A DNA stretch of 64,000 nt from JAXLWB01 sp046328715 (GCA_046328715.1 JAXLWB010000037.1:41138-105137); one strand, 5' to 3'. Shown: positions 6,860 through 16,282, numbered from the stretch's first letter. Notes: generated from the sequence alone by a model not told the origin. A program made the numbers and translations.

Positions 6860-8701
6860 ATGAAGACCCTTCGGAGGTTGAGCACAGGTCGCATTCAGTT
6901 TGGACTTGCGCTTCTCGTGATCTTGGCATTGATCATTAGTGCCTGTGGTACACCAGCGGCACCGGCAGCACCTGCGGCCAGTGGTGGCGGCGATCAAGCT
7001 GCTGCACCCGCCGCCGATAGTGGCGCTGCGGCAGTTCCGGCTGGCCTGAAAGAAGTGCCCCGCAACCGCACCTTTAAGATGATGCGTGGTGGCAACCAGG
7101 GACAGCATATCGACTACGATCTATGGAACCCTTATGCCATCGGTGCCAACCATCAGAACGGTGCCAACATCATGTACGAACCGTTGGCCTTCTTCAGCGC
7201 TTTTGCCAACAAGGAAATTATGTGGCTGGCCGAAAGCTACAAGTACAACGATGACTCCACCGAGCTGACGATCAAGACCCGCCAGGGCATCAAATGGAGT
7301 GATGGCGAACCCTTCTCTGCCGAGGATGTCGCCTATACCTTTACCCAACTCAAGGAGTTGGGCTCGAAGGTGCGCTGGGGTGTGGACGTGCAGCAATTTG
7401 TCGATAGCGCTACGGCAGTGGATGAATCGACCGTGGTAGTCAAGTTCAAAGTGCCTGCCCCACGCTTCTTTAGCTTTGTCACCTACAAATATGACATTGG
7501 CGTTTACATCGTTCCGAAGCATATCTATGAGGGCCAGGATTGGACGACCTTCAAGGACTTCGATGTTGAAAAGGGCTGGCCCGTTACCACTGGTCCCTTC
7601 AAAGTGGTCGCTTCCTCACCCGAGCAGAAGATCTATGATCGCCGCGACAGTTGGTGGGCCGCTGACCAGGGTCTGGCTCCGATGCCTGAAATGGAGCGCA
7701 TTGTTCAGTTGCCGGATGCTGCGGAACAACAACAAGCGCAATCGTTGATCACCAACGAAATCGACATGGGCTTTACACTGGCTCCGGAAACCTTCCAGAC
7801 CATCTTTGACCAGAACGAGAAGATCACCACCCATGCCGGTCGTAAAGCACCCTATGGCTATCTAGACTGGTGGCCTGTCTCGATGTATGTCAATACCACC
7901 AAGCCACCTTTTGATAACCCAGATGTGCGCTGGGCCTTGAGTCTGTTTATCAATCGCCCACAGGTAATCGATGTCGGCTGGTCGGGAGCCAATACGGTCT
8001 CGACAATCCCGATGCCGCCCTACCCGCCGCTGCAACGCTACTTTGACAAGGTGAGCGATCTGCTCAAACAATATGACACCTCGGAATTCAATCCGGACAA
8101 AGGCGGTCAACTACTTGAGAAGGCTGGCTTTACCAAGAACGGCGATGGCAAATGGGTGGATGCGCAGGGCAATCCGCTGAAGTTGGAGGTCTTTGTGCCC
8201 GACTTTCTCAACGGCATGGGCATGGTCGTTGTCCAACAGTTGAAAGAGCAGGGTATTGAGGTCAATCCCAGCAACCCGCCCGATTGGTCCACCCGTTTTG
8301 AGAAGGGCGACTATGAGGCGGCGTTCTATGGTCACGGCGGCAGTGTGAACGATCCCTACGCCACCTTGAACCTCTACACCTCGTCCAGCGAAAATGTGCC
8401 GGGTGCCCACCAGGCCAACTTCCCGCGCTGGACCAACGCTGATTACGACAAGATCGTGGACGAAGTCTACATCACTCCGATGACCGACTATACCAAGTTG
8501 GAAAATCTCTTCCACGACGCGATGGCGATCTGGTTGCCAGCATTGCCCGACATCCCGTTGACCCAGTTGTATCACCGCATTGGTTACAACGAAACCTACT
8601 GGACCAACTGGCCCACCGAGGACAACCCCTACGTCAATGGCGCATCCTGGCACCTGACCTTTGAGATGGTGCTCTGGAATTTGAAGGCAGTAGAAAAATA
8701 A
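6860..8701 (+). CDS. ABC importer substrate-binding lipoprotein, family 5 (peptide/oligosaccharide type)
   Basis: A 613-residue protein with a Sec lipoprotein signal: basic N-terminus, hydrophobic stretch FGLALLVILALII and lipobox ISAC at about residue 30, then an Ala/Pro/Gly-rich linker. The mature part has SBP_bac_5 features such as MYEPLAFF near residue 100, LTIKTRQGIKWSDGEPFSAE and VAYTF, the standard cluster-C motif region. Family 5 proteins bind oligopeptides, nickel or, in many Chloroflexota and Thermotogae, oligosaccharides. It is the first gene of an operon with DppB/DppC-like permeases and two ATPases (both frameshifted here). AAAGGAGG precedes the ATG. Confidence 0.92.
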   Translation: MKTLRRLSTGRIQFGLALLVILALIISACGTPAAPAAPAASGGGDQAAAPAADSGAAAVPAGLKEVPRNRTFKMMRGGNQGQHIDYDLWNPYAIGANHQNGANIMYEPLAFFSAFANKEIMWLAESYKYNDDSTELTIKTRQGIKWSDGEPFSAEDVAYTFTQLKELGSKVRWGVDVQQFVDSATAVDESTVVVKFKVPAPRFFSFVTYKYDIGVYIVPKHIYEGQDWTTFKDFDVEKGWPVTTGPFKVVASSPEQKIYDRRDSWWAADQGLAPMPEMERIVQLPDAAEQQQAQSLITNEIDMGFTLAPETFQTIFDQNEKITTHAGRKAPYGYLDWWPVSMYVNTTKPPFDNPDVRWALSLFINRPQVIDVGWSGANTVSTIPMPPYPPLQRYFDKVSDLLKQYDTSEFNPDKGGQLLEKAGFTKNGDGKWVDAQGNPLKLEVFVPDFLNGMGMVVVQQLKEQGIEVNPSNPPDWSTRFEKGDYEAAFYGHGGSVNDPYATLNLYTSSSENVPGAHQANFPRWTNADYDKIVDEVYITPMTDYTKLENLFHDAMAIWLPALPDIPLTQLYHRIGYNETYWTNWPTEDNPYVNGASWHLTFEMVLWNLKAVEK

Positions 8702-8705
8702 AAGC

Positions 8706-8793
8706 AGACAAGAAGAGGGGGAGACAAGGAGACAAGGAGATCATTGGTAATTCCCTTGTCTTCTCCTCTTCCTTTCTTCTTGTCTTCTTGTCT
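8706..8793. repeat. AAGACAAG-word hairpin between binding-protein and permease genes
   Basis: A purine-rich left half built of AGACAAGG/AGAAGAGG words (8706-8740) is answered by a pyrimidine-rich half (8753-8793, CCCTTGTCTTCTCC and CTTCTTGTCTTCTTGTCT). It begins five bases after the binding-protein stop. It would form a long imperfect stem in mRNA and could protect the upstream message or reduce read-through into the permease genes. Confidence 0.75.
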
Positions 8794-8815
8794 GGTAACA
8801 AAGGATGGGGGACGC

Positions 8816-9817
8816 TTGCGACTCAACTACATCATCCGCCGTATCTTCTTCTTTCTGATCATCGTCTGGCTGGCGGCGACGGTGAACTTCTTTTTGCCGC
8901 GTTTGACCGGACAAGACCCGATCCGCGAGAAGTTGATGCGCGAAGCACTGCTTGGCGGTGCCACGCAAACCGGCATCGAACAGATCATTAAGACCTATGA
9001 GGTAAAGTTTGGACTCGACCGTCCGTTTTATATCCAATATCTGAACTATCTAGCGGATATCGCACGCTTTGATTTCAACTATTCGATTACCAACTATCCC
9101 GCCCGCGTGATCGATATGTTGTTGGATGCACTGCCCTGGACGTTGGGGCTGTTGACAGTTTCATTTCTGCTCTCATTTTTGATCGGCACCTTATTGGGCG
9201 CGCTCTTTGGCTGGCCACGCACGCCGCGCTATCTTCATTGGCTCTTTGGCCCACTGCTTTCGCTCAATGCCATTCCTTATTTTCTGTTGGGCTTGCTATT
9301 GCTCTATCTGTTGGCCTTTGCGATTAAAGTCTTTCCCTCGGGCGGTGGCTTTGAGCGCGGTACCCTGCCCAGTTTGAGCTGGCATTTTGCCCTGGATATT
9401 GCCTACCATGCGGTTTTGCCGGCGCTTTCGATCCTGTTGGCGCAGATGGGCGGTTGGGCACTGGGCATGCGCGCCATGATGATCACCACCCAAGGCGAGG
9501 ATTATATGGTCTTTGCCGACGCCAAGGGGCTGAGTGAGTGGACGCTCTTCTTTCGTTATGCCGTGCGCAACGCCATTTTGCCGCAAGTGACAGGCATGGC
9601 GCTGGTGCTGGGCAACATCCTTTCCGGTGCCGTGCTGGTCGAGATCATCTTTCAATATCCCGGAATCGGCACTCTGCTCTGGCGTTCGATCCGCGAGACC
9701 GATTACTTTGTGGTGCAGGGCATCGTCTTCTTTTCGATCGTCGCCATTGGCCTTGCCACGCTAGCGCTCGATCTGCTCTACCCCGTGCTCGACCCACGGA
9801 TTTCGTACGAAAAGTAG
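8816..9817 (+). CDS. ABC importer permease, DppB family
   Basis: A 333-residue inner-membrane protein with six hydrophobic helices and the DppB-type coupling region GEDYMVFADAKGLSEW, followed by RYAVRNAILPQVTGMALVLG and IFQYPGIGTLLW. It forms half of the membrane channel that accepts substrate from the lipoprotein encoded upstream. I choose TTG 8816, preceded by AAAGGA at 8800-8805, rather than the ATG at 8744 that would run through the intergenic hairpin. The N-terminus then reads LRLNYIIRRIFFFLIIVWLA, typical of DppB proteins. Confidence 0.9.
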   Translation: MRLNYIIRRIFFFLIIVWLAATVNFFLPRLTGQDPIREKLMREALLGGATQTGIEQIIKTYEVKFGLDRPFYIQYLNYLADIARFDFNYSITNYPARVIDMLLDALPWTLGLLTVSFLLSFLIGTLLGALFGWPRTPRYLHWLFGPLLSLNAIPYFLLGLLLLYLLAFAIKVFPSGGGFERGTLPSLSWHFALDIAYHAVLPALSILLAQMGGWALGMRAMMITTQGEDYMVFADAKGLSEWTLFFRYAVRNAILPQVTGMALVLGNILSGAVLVEIIFQYPGIGTLLWRSIRETDYFVVQGIVFFSIVAIGLATLALDLLYPVLDPRISYEK

Positions 9818-9943
9818 CCCCACCCTAACCCTCCCCCAAGGGGAGGGGACAGTGAAGGGATGGATTATGTTTTCTCTTCTGTTCACCAAACATTATCCTT
9901 CCCGTGACAGTTCCCTCCCTTTTGGGGAGGGTTAGGGTGGGGC
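9817..9943. repeat. CCCACCCTAACCCTCCC palindromic element, copy 1 (inverted)
   Basis: Ends GCCCCACCCTAACCCTCCCC (9817-9836) and GGGGAGGGTTAGGGTGGGGC (9924-9943) are exact inverted repeats. The interior, read on the minus strand, contains GGGAGGGAACTGTCACGGGAAGG and TGTTTGGTGAACAGAAGA, matching the copies at 19296-19427 and 60693-60873. This is a dispersed miniature element of about 130 bp, inserted between the two permease genes. Confidence 0.85.
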
Positions 9944-9972
9944 CGGTTATTCTAAAGTGAGATAGATAGTTC

Positions 9973-10881
9973 ATGGCTTCAAGTCAAGTTTTATCCAACC
10001 CACAAAGCGTGCGAAGTCCATCCGACTCGATGGCGGGGCTGCGCGGCGTGGGGCGTTTTCTCAGGCGCAACCCGGCCCTGGTGATTGGAGCAGTGTTGCT
10101 GCTGGCGCTCTTATTATTTGCTTTGATTGGCTGGTTTATCACCGATCCTAAGGATGCCCAGCCGCTGGCCGCTCGCCCGCTGCTTAAACCGTCGGCAGAT
10201 TATCCTTTTGGCACCGACAAACTGGGGCGCGATCTCTTTGCCACGGTAGTGGCTGGCATTCCGCTGACCTTCCGTATCGGGTTGTTCGCCGGCTTGATTG
10301 GCTTAGGCATTGGTACTACGCTGGGCTTTGTGTCGGCCTATTACGGCGGCTGGGTGGATACGATTATCCGCGGCGTGGTCGATGTGGGACTCACCATTCC
10401 TGGCCTGATGGTGCTGCTGATCCTGGCGATCTCCTTCAGCGGCCACCTGGACATCAACGACATGGCGCTGATCGTCGGCGTGCTGGCTCTATCCGGCCCT
10501 GTAATTCGCTCGCAAGTTCTGACGCTCAAACAGCGCCCCTTTGTCGAGGTCGCACGGCTCACCGGCATGGGCGGCATGGAGATCATCTTTCTTGAACTGA
10601 TGCCCAATTTGTTGCCCTATCTGGCAGCCTCGCTGGTCGGGGCGATCTCCTCTGCCATCCTTGCCTCGATTGGCCTGGAGGCGCTTGGTCTTGGCCCGGT
10701 CGATTCACCCACGCTGGGCATGACCATCTACTGGTCGATCTTAAATGGTGCAGTCATCAATCGCTGGTGGTGGTGGTGGACGCCGCCGATCATTGTCATC
10801 TCCATCCTCTTCAACGGCCTCTACATGCTGGCAATGGGCTTGGATGAGATTGCTAACCCACGAGCGAGGCGCGGTCTATGA
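9973..10881 (+). CDS. ABC importer permease, DppC family
   Basis: A 302-residue membrane protein with the DppC hallmarks: an N-terminal helix after a short cytosolic tail, YPFGTDKLGRDLFATVVAG at about residue 75, and the coupling loop KQRPFVEVARLTGMGGMEII. It pairs with the DppB-like protein to form the pore. Its last four bases overlap the ATG of the following ATPase gene, so D was originally coupled to it. The repeat element at 9817-9943 separates it from dppB, which may weaken co-expression. Confidence 0.92.
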   Translation: MASSQVLSNPQSVRSPSDSMAGLRGVGRFLRRNPALVIGAVLLLALLLFALIGWFITDPKDAQPLAARPLLKPSADYPFGTDKLGRDLFATVVAGIPLTFRIGLFAGLIGLGIGTTLGFVSAYYGGWVDTIIRGVVDVGLTIPGLMVLLILAISFSGHLDINDMALIVGVLALSGPVIRSQVLTLKQRPFVEVARLTGMGGMEIIFLELMPNLLPYLAASLVGAISSAILASIGLEALGLGPVDSPTLGMTIYWSILNGAVINRWWWWWTPPIIVISILFNGLYMLAMGLDEIANPRARRGL

Positions 10882-11832
10882 GCGAATCGGTGTTGCAAGT
10901 TCGCAATCTTCAGGTGGAATATCAAACTGTGCGTGGCCCGGTCAAGGCCGTCAACCATGTCAGCTTCGACCTTTACAAAGGCGAAATTCTGGGGCTGGTT
11001 GGCGAATCTGGCTCAGGTAAAACGACTTTGGGCATGGCGCTGGTCGGCTTGATCCGTTCGCCGGGACAGGTGGCAGGTGGCGAAATTCTGCTCAACGGGC
11101 GCAATCTGGTCGGGCTGCCCGAAGCCGCCTACAAAAGGTGCGTCTGGCCGAGATCGCGCTGATGCCGCAAGGTGCTATGAACTCGCTCAATCCAGTCACT
11201 CGCCTGCGCGAACAGTTCTCGACAGGCCACGCAATCATGGTATGGTGATGAGCAAACTCGAAGCCGATAACTTCGTGGCTGGCCTGCTCGAACGGGTTGG
11301 ACTGCGCCCCGAGGTGGCAATATGCACGCCCACGAATTGAGCGGCGGCATGAAGCAGCGGGTGGCGATGGCGATTGCCATCAGCATGAAGCCCAAGGTCA
11401 TCATCGCCGACGAACCGACCAGCGCACTCGACGTGGTGGTGCAAAAGCGCATCATCGAGACCCTGCAAGATGTGCAAAGGAACTGGGTGCTTCGATCATC
11501 CTGGTCGGGCACGATATGGGCTTGATGGCGCAAACCGTGGACCGCCTCGGCGTGATGTATGCCGGACGGATGGTCGAAGTAGCCCCGATCCGGAAACGCT
11601 GATCGCACCGCAACATCCTTATACCCGACTCTTGATCGAAAGTCTGCCCGCCGTCACCGAAAAGAAACCGCTGCGTGGCATCCCTGGCCTAGCCCCGCAA
11701 TTACTTAATCTGCCGTCGGGCTGTGCCTTTCACCCACGCTGCCCGCACTCCTTCGACCGTTGCATCGCCGAAACGCCGGAACTACGCAGCACGGAACAAG
11801 GCCGGTGGGCAGCTTGCCATTTAATCACATAA
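10878..11832 (+). pseudogene. DppD-family ABC ATPase broken by five -1 frameshifts
   Basis: Pieces of one ATPase of about 320 residues lie in successive frames. Frame with ATG 10878: LVGESGSGKTTLGMALVG (Walker A) to about 11135. Next: MPQGAMNSLNPVTRLREQF to about 11220. Next: MVMSKLEADNFVAGLLERVG to about 11320. Next: MHAHELSGGMKQRVAMAIA and VIIADEPTSALDVVV (signature and Walker B) to about 11480. Next: SIILVGHDMGLMAQTVDRLG to about 11590. Last: APQHPYTRLLIESLP and the Cys-rich oligopeptide C-terminus CAFHPRCPHSFDRC to 11832. Each shift equals a single-base deletion; four fall in short homopolymers (AAAA 11133, GC at about 11317, AAA at about 11474, GG at about 11592). Either the gene is decaying or the local sequence has indel errors. 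Confidence 0.88.
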
Positions 11833-11847
11833 AAGTATGAGGTGGAT

Positions 11848-12087
11848 ATGTCCTACGGACCTTTTCATCGAGTTGGTGAGCCCGGTGGTCAAGGATGTGC
11901 AGTATCTGCACTTAGTATTTCTATAGAAAGATAAGTGAAGGCAACACTCGTTCCCGCTGTGTTATTGGATGCCGGAACTGAAGCCACTGAAGTTGAATTA
12001 TTGCGCACCATTTTAGAGAAATTCGGTGTGCGTTGGGGACATGATGAGTTAGGGTGGTGGGCAGTAGTGCCGAATCAAACAACATGA
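11848..12087 (+). other. Two tiny in-frame ORFs separated by one stop, possible degraded small gene
   Basis: ATG 11848 opens a 28-codon frame (MSYGPFHRVGEPGGQGCAVS...) ending at TAA 11932; the very next codon in the same frame is GTG 11935, which opens 50 codons (VKATLVPAVLLDAGTEATEV, ending VVPNQTT) to 12087. GAGGTGGAT precedes the first ATG. I recognise neither. They may be one small gene with an in-frame stop, or chance. The stretch is AT-richer than its neighbours and splits the two ATPase genes. Confidence 0.3.
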
Positions 12088-12124
12088 ACTGGTAGAAAAA
12101 GAATTGATCTCTGGTTAATCAAAA

Positions 12125-12418
12125 ATGCAAGCTTGGCAAGAAGCAATCGACTTCCTTCAAGTCCAAGGATATGCCGCATATGCACGCAATGGGGCTCTTG
12201 GTGAAAGTATTGTGCTTCCTTTTGGTAAAATGCAAATAGTTGGAGAAATTAAACTATTTCCACAAGTTCTTTGGTTGTATGAAATAGAGCAAGGGTGGGC
12301 AATATGTTACCCTCCTTATCTAACTGAGGATCTGAAGTTTCAAACACTGGACCATGCAGTAGAAGTAGCACAGCAGTTCGTTAAGCAATACGAACAGTCA
12401 GTAGAGATTGTAAAATAG
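12125..12418 (+). CDS. Hypothetical small protein, 97 aa
   Basis: I do not recognise this protein. It starts MQAWQEAIDFLQVQGYAAYA, has a central strand-rich part (SIVLPFGKMQIVGEIKLF, then VLWLYEIEQGWAICYPPYL) and a C-terminal helix DHAVEVAQQFVKQYEQS. It is acidic with no membrane segment. Composition and codon choice are clearly AT-richer than in the flanking transporter genes, which suggests acquisition from elsewhere. No convincing SD precedes the ATG. Small solitary proteins of this kind are often immunity or antitoxin proteins, but nothing in the sequence proves that. Confidence 0.5.
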   Translation: MQAWQEAIDFLQVQGYAAYARNGALGESIVLPFGKMQIVGEIKLFPQVLWLYEIEQGWAICYPPYLTEDLKFQTLDHAVEVAQQFVKQYEQSVEIVK

Positions 12419-12434
12419 ATTTTGTAGAAGGTGG

Positions 12435-12533
12435 ACTTGTCATTCTGAGGAGCGGCTGTTTGCGACGAAGAATCTTGGTCGGTCTGCACCGCAAGATTCT
12501 TCACTCGAAAAAGCCCTCGCTCAGAATGACAGT
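12435..12533. repeat. ACTTGTCATTCTGAG palindromic element, copy 1
   Basis: Ends ACTTGTCATTCTGAG (12435-12449) and CTCAGAATGACAGT (12520-12533) are inverted; an inner pair GAAGAATCTTG/CAAGATTCTTC forms the loop stem. The left half also contains GAGCGGCTGTTTGCGACGAAG, found complemented in the copy at 25304-25397. It closes the small insert between the two ATPase genes. Confidence 0.8.
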
Positions 12534-12610
12534 TTCATTTCATACCGAACAACTAAATTGCAGCGTGGTATTATAGTCACCGTTTGACATTTTGGCATGA
12601 AGGATAGGCT

Positions 12611-13622
12611 ATGACTGCCTTGATCGAATTCCGCAACGTCTCCAAAATCTTTGGCGGCGGGTTGTTTGATAAAAAACGTACAGTTGCCCTCGAAAACTTT
12701 TCGATGACGATCAACGAGTCGCCGCCGCGCATCACCGCCGTGGTCGGCGAGAGCGGCAGCGGCAAGACGACCCTAGCGCGCCTACTGCTCGGTTTGGAGA
12801 CGCCGACGCAGGGCGAAGTGCTCTATCGTGGGCGCAATGTGGCAACGATGGACGGAAGCGCGTCGGCAGTTTTTGCACGATGTCCAATTTGTCTTTCAAG
12901 ACCCCTATGGCGTCTACAACCCCTTCTACAAGGTCGATCACGTCCTGACCAAGCCGATTGCCAAGTTCAAACTGGCCAGCTCACGGCAAAGAGCACGTAA
13001 GTTGATCGAAACTGCACTGGAAACCGTCGGCCTGCACGCCTCGGAGACGTTGGGACGCTATCCCCATCAGATGAGCGGCGGTCAACGCCAACGCATCATG
13101 GTGGCGCGGGCGCTGCTGCTCAAACGCTTGATCATCGCTGACGAGCCGGTCTCGATGGTCGATGCCTCATTGCGGGCGACCATCCTCGGCAGCCTACAAG
13201 AGTTGAACGAGAAATTCGGCATCTCGATCATCTACATCACCCACGACCTGGCCACCGGCTACCAGATCAGCCACAACATGATCGTGCTCTATCATGGGGC
13301 CGTGAGCGAGGCAGGGGCGGTAGATCATGTTGTCCAGAATCCGCAACACCCCTACACCCAATTGCTGATGGATTCAATCCCGCGTGCCGTGCCTGAACGC
13401 ACCTGGCACCGCGAGAAGACCACGGCCAACCTCGCCAAACCATCGGCTGGCCATGTCGGCTGCAAATTTGCCGAACGTTGCCCCTATGTGATGGATCAAT
13501 GTAACCAATCGCAACCGCCGCTCTTCCGCACCGACCCGCAGCGCGTCGTCAGTTGTTTCCTCCACTCCGAGGCGCAGACACTGCAAAACGAGGGCTTGGA
13601 TGCGGTCTTTGTCAACCAATGA
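12611..13622 (+). pseudogene. DppF-family ABC ATPase with one frameshift
   Basis: The first part (from ATG 12611, SD AAGGAT) contains Walker A VVGESGSGKTTLARLLLGLE and runs in frame to about RGRNVATM (12850). The rest continues in another frame: RRQFLHDVQFVFQDPYGVYN, signature YPHQMSGGQRQRIMVARALL, Walker B LIIADEPVSMVDASLRA and the C-terminal CKFAERCPYVMDQC typical of oligopeptide ATPases, ending at 13622. The shift lies between about 12848 and 12862 and corresponds to +1 (or -2), unlike the -1 shifts in the partner gene. Apart from this, every catalytic motif is intact. Its stop overlaps the next start (ATGA at 13619). Confidence 0.88.
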
Positions 13623-15229
13623 GTCAAGCTGCCGATCTTATCATCCACAACGCCCGCGTCTACACCGTGGACGATGACAATCCACAGGCCGAAGCCGTGG
13701 CCATCGTTGGCAACCGCATCGCCTTTGTTGGCAAGACGGACGAAGTCCAACAGTGGCGAGGGCGTAGCACTGAACTGATCGATGGTGCGGGGCGAACGTT
13801 ACTTCCCGGTTTGATCGACAGCCACTTTCATCTGCTCTGGGGCTCGCTCAAACTGGATGATCTGCAACTCTGGGAGGCGACCAATCGCCAGCAGTTGGCG
13901 GAACTGATCCTTGCCTATGCTCAGGCTCATCCGCAACGAGAGTGGCTGGTCGGTTCGCAAGTGCGCTATAGCGCCTTTGAAGGCACGCCGCTAGATCGCC
14001 ACTTTCTCGATACCCTGGTCGCCGACCGTCCTCTCTACCTGATCGCCTTTGATGGTCACACGGTTTGGGTCAATAGCGAAGCCTTGCGCCGTGCCAACTT
14101 ATTGCAGGGCCGTCTGTTGCCCGCCGGTCATGAAATTGTCATCGACCCTAATACCGGGCTGGCCACAGGCGAACTGCGCGAACCCGAAGCCTTCACCCCG
14201 GTGCGTGATCTGATTCCATCAAAGACTGATGCTGAAAAACGTGCGCTGCTCCACCAAGGCTTGGCGCTTGCCGCCCAACATGGCATCACCAGTGTGCACA
14301 ATATGGATGGCTGGGACAAGGCGATTGAACGCTTTGTGGCGCTCGAAGCGGCGGGCGAGATGAGCCTGCGCGTCTACGTGCCCTTCGATGTGACCCCGGA
14401 AACCCCGCTGGCTGCCCTGCAAGACGCCGCCGAACAGAAACGGAGCATTCAAGGCAACTTTGTGCGTGCCAGTGGCATCAAGCTCTTTATGGATGGCGTG
14501 TTGGAATCCTACACCGCGCTCATGATCGATGCGTACGCCGATCAGCCAGGCAATTGTGGCAGTGCGCTCTTCACTGCCGAACACTTTAACCGCATTGCAC
14601 TGGAGGCAGATCGGCTGGGGTTGCAGATCTCGGTTCATTGTTGTGGTGATGGGGCAGTGCGGCGTACGCTGGATGGCATCCAGTTGGCGCAGCAGCAGAA
14701 TCACACACGGAATCGTCGCCATCGCGTTGAGCATATCGAAGTCGTTCATCCAGACGACATCCCGCGCTTTGCCCAACTCGGCGTGATCGCCTCGATGCAA
14801 TTGCTGCACAGTCCGCTCACTGTCTCCCCTGCTGATGTCTGGCCGATGCGCGCGGGAGTGGCACGCTGGCCCGTCAGTTTTGCTTGGCAAACCTTGCGTG
14901 AGGCTGGCGCACATCTCGCCTTTGGCAGCGATTGGCCTGTGGTCAGCATGAACCCGCTGTGGGGCTTTCACACTGGCCTCAATCGCCAACCTTGGGCAGA
15001 CGGTCACCCCATTCAACGCCAGACGCTGGAGCAGATCATCCGCGGCTACACGCGTGACGCAGCCTTTGTCGAATTCCAAGAAGCCGAAAAAGGCATGATC
15101 CGCCGCGGCATGCTGGCTGATCTGGTGCTGCTCTCTAACGACCTCTTTGCCACCCCGCCCGAAGAAATCGGGAACCTTCACTCCATGCTGACCATTTGCG
15201 ATGGGCGGATTGTCCATCGGCTGGTGTAA
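13619..15229 (+). CDS. Amidohydrolase, YtcJ-like
   Basis: A 536-residue metal-dependent hydrolase. N-terminal part LIIHNARVYTVDDDNPQAEA and VGNRIAFVGKTD is the small beta-sandwich; the TIM barrel begins with LLPGLIDSHFHLLWG (HxH metal pair), followed by ISVHCCGDGAVRRTLDG, RHRVEHIEVVHPDD and AFGSDWPVVSMNP (catalytic Asp). This matches the YtcJ/exoenzyme-regulatory amidohydrolases that act on N-substituted amides or formamides. The ATG at 13619 overlaps the stop of the DppF-like gene by four bases, so it belongs to the importer operon and probably acts on the imported compound. An in-frame ATG at 13553 inside the ATPase is less likely. Substrate unknown. Confidence 0.88.
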   Translation: MSQAADLIIHNARVYTVDDDNPQAEAVAIVGNRIAFVGKTDEVQQWRGRSTELIDGAGRTLLPGLIDSHFHLLWGSLKLDDLQLWEATNRQQLAELILAYAQAHPQREWLVGSQVRYSAFEGTPLDRHFLDTLVADRPLYLIAFDGHTVWVNSEALRRANLLQGRLLPAGHEIVIDPNTGLATGELREPEAFTPVRDLIPSKTDAEKRALLHQGLALAAQHGITSVHNMDGWDKAIERFVALEAAGEMSLRVYVPFDVTPETPLAALQDAAEQKRSIQGNFVRASGIKLFMDGVLESYTALMIDAYADQPGNCGSALFTAEHFNRIALEADRLGLQISVHCCGDGAVRRTLDGIQLAQQQNHTRNRRHRVEHIEVVHPDDIPRFAQLGVIASMQLLHSPLTVSPADVWPMRAGVARWPVSFAWQTLREAGAHLAFGSDWPVVSMNPLWGFHTGLNRQPWADGHPIQRQTLEQIIRGYTRDAAFVEFQEAEKGMIRRGMLADLVLLSNDLFATPPEEIGNLHSMLTICDGRIVHRLV

Positions 15230-15247
15230 ACTATAGATAGGATTACC

Positions 15248-16282
15248 GTGACAAATACTATGCTTCCAACCATCATGCGCGTCCCCCACTTCAAAGGCGG
15301 CGGGCAGATCGACTTCATCGAAAAGCCCGTACCGACACCCGGTCCCGGCCAACTGTTGCTCCAGGTCAAAGCCAACGCGCTCTGCGGCTCGGAGCGCGGA
15401 CAGTTTTTCAACGGCACCAACACCACGCCCGGTCATGAAGCGGCGGGTGTGGTTGTGGCGGCAGGAGCCAACACACAGAGCAAACCCGGCACCCCAGGTG
15501 TCGTCTTCTTAATGGACTTCTGCGGAGAATGTCGCAGTTGTCGTCTCGGCCTGACCAACCAATGTCTGCAAAAGCGGGGCGACATGGGCTTCAACCGTGA
15601 CGGTGGCTACGGCGTCTATGAACTGGTCAACGAGAACCTCTTCCTGCCCGTCGATCCTGCGCTGCCCTTGACCGAAGCGACTCTCTTACTGGACGTGATG
15701 GGCACCACTGCCCACGCCATCAACCGCGCTCAGCGCATTCACCTTGACCTGCAATCGCTGGTGGTGACTGGTGCGGGACCGATTGGTCTAGGCGTGTTAG
15801 CGATGGCCAAGATCATGCTCGGTGAATCGTTTCCAGTACTGATTAGCGACGTAGTCGGTTGGCGGTTATCCCTGGCCGAGCAACTAGGCGGCAAGCCAAT
15901 CAATCTGACGCAAACCACACTGGCCGAAGGAGCCAAGCAACACGGTTTGCTGCGCGTTGATGGGGCCTTTGACACCAGTGGCAAAGAAGTGGCCCGGCGC
16001 AGCGCACTCGATCTGCTCGATAAACGGGGCGTGTTGGTCTGCATCGGTCATGGTGAAGGACTCTCCGTCACCGTCTCGCCCGATCTAATCGCCACCGAGC
16101 GAGCGATCCTGGGCAGCGAATATTTCTGTTTCAACGAACTACCCGCCAATGTCGAGCGACTACAAAAGCACCTCCCCTATCTTCAACAAATCATCACCCA
16201 TCGCTTCCCGGTCAGCGAGATCCAACACGCCTTTGAACTCTTCTGGAAGGGTGAGGCGGGGAAGGTTGTGATTGAACAATAA
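15248..16282 (+). CDS. Zinc-dependent alcohol/polyol dehydrogenase (MDR family)
   Basis: A 344-residue medium-chain dehydrogenase. Catalytic zinc ligands are in ANALCGSERGQFF (Cys) and TTPGHEAAGVVV (His-Glu); the four-Cys structural zinc lobe is DFCGECRSCRLGLTNQC; the NAD(P) Rossmann motif is VVTGAGPIGLGVLAMAK. Such enzymes oxidise secondary alcohols of sugars and polyols (sorbitol, threonine, galactitol type). GTG 15248 lies 18 bases after the amidohydrolase stop, with AGGAT upstream; ATG 15260 (MLPTIMRVPHF) is an alternative. It is the last gene of the family-5 importer operon and ends at a strong palindrome. Confidence 0.9.
   Translation: MTNTMLPTIMRVPHFKGGGQIDFIEKPVPTPGPGQLLLQVKANALCGSERGQFFNGTNTTPGHEAAGVVVAAGANTQSKPGTPGVVFLMDFCGECRSCRLGLTNQCLQKRGDMGFNRDGGYGVYELVNENLFLPVDPALPLTEATLLLDVMGTTAHAINRAQRIHLDLQSLVVTGAGPIGLGVLAMAKIMLGESFPVLISDVVGWRLSLAEQLGGKPINLTQTTLAEGAKQHGLLRVDGAFDTSGKEVARRSALDLLDKRGVLVCIGHGEGLSVTVSPDLIATERAILGSEYFCFNELPANVERLQKHLPYLQQIITHRFPVSEIQHAFELFWKGEAGKVVIEQ

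Noticed and set aside
9817..9943. Rho-independent terminator between dppB and dppC
   Set aside because: The GC-rich inverted ends lack a T-run and the same sequence recurs elsewhere, so it is better explained as a mobile palindromic element.
14219..15436. 405-residue minus-strand ORF opposite the amidohydrolase
   Set aside because: Long antisense frame created by codon bias; the plus strand carries full catalytic motifs and the antisense protein has none.
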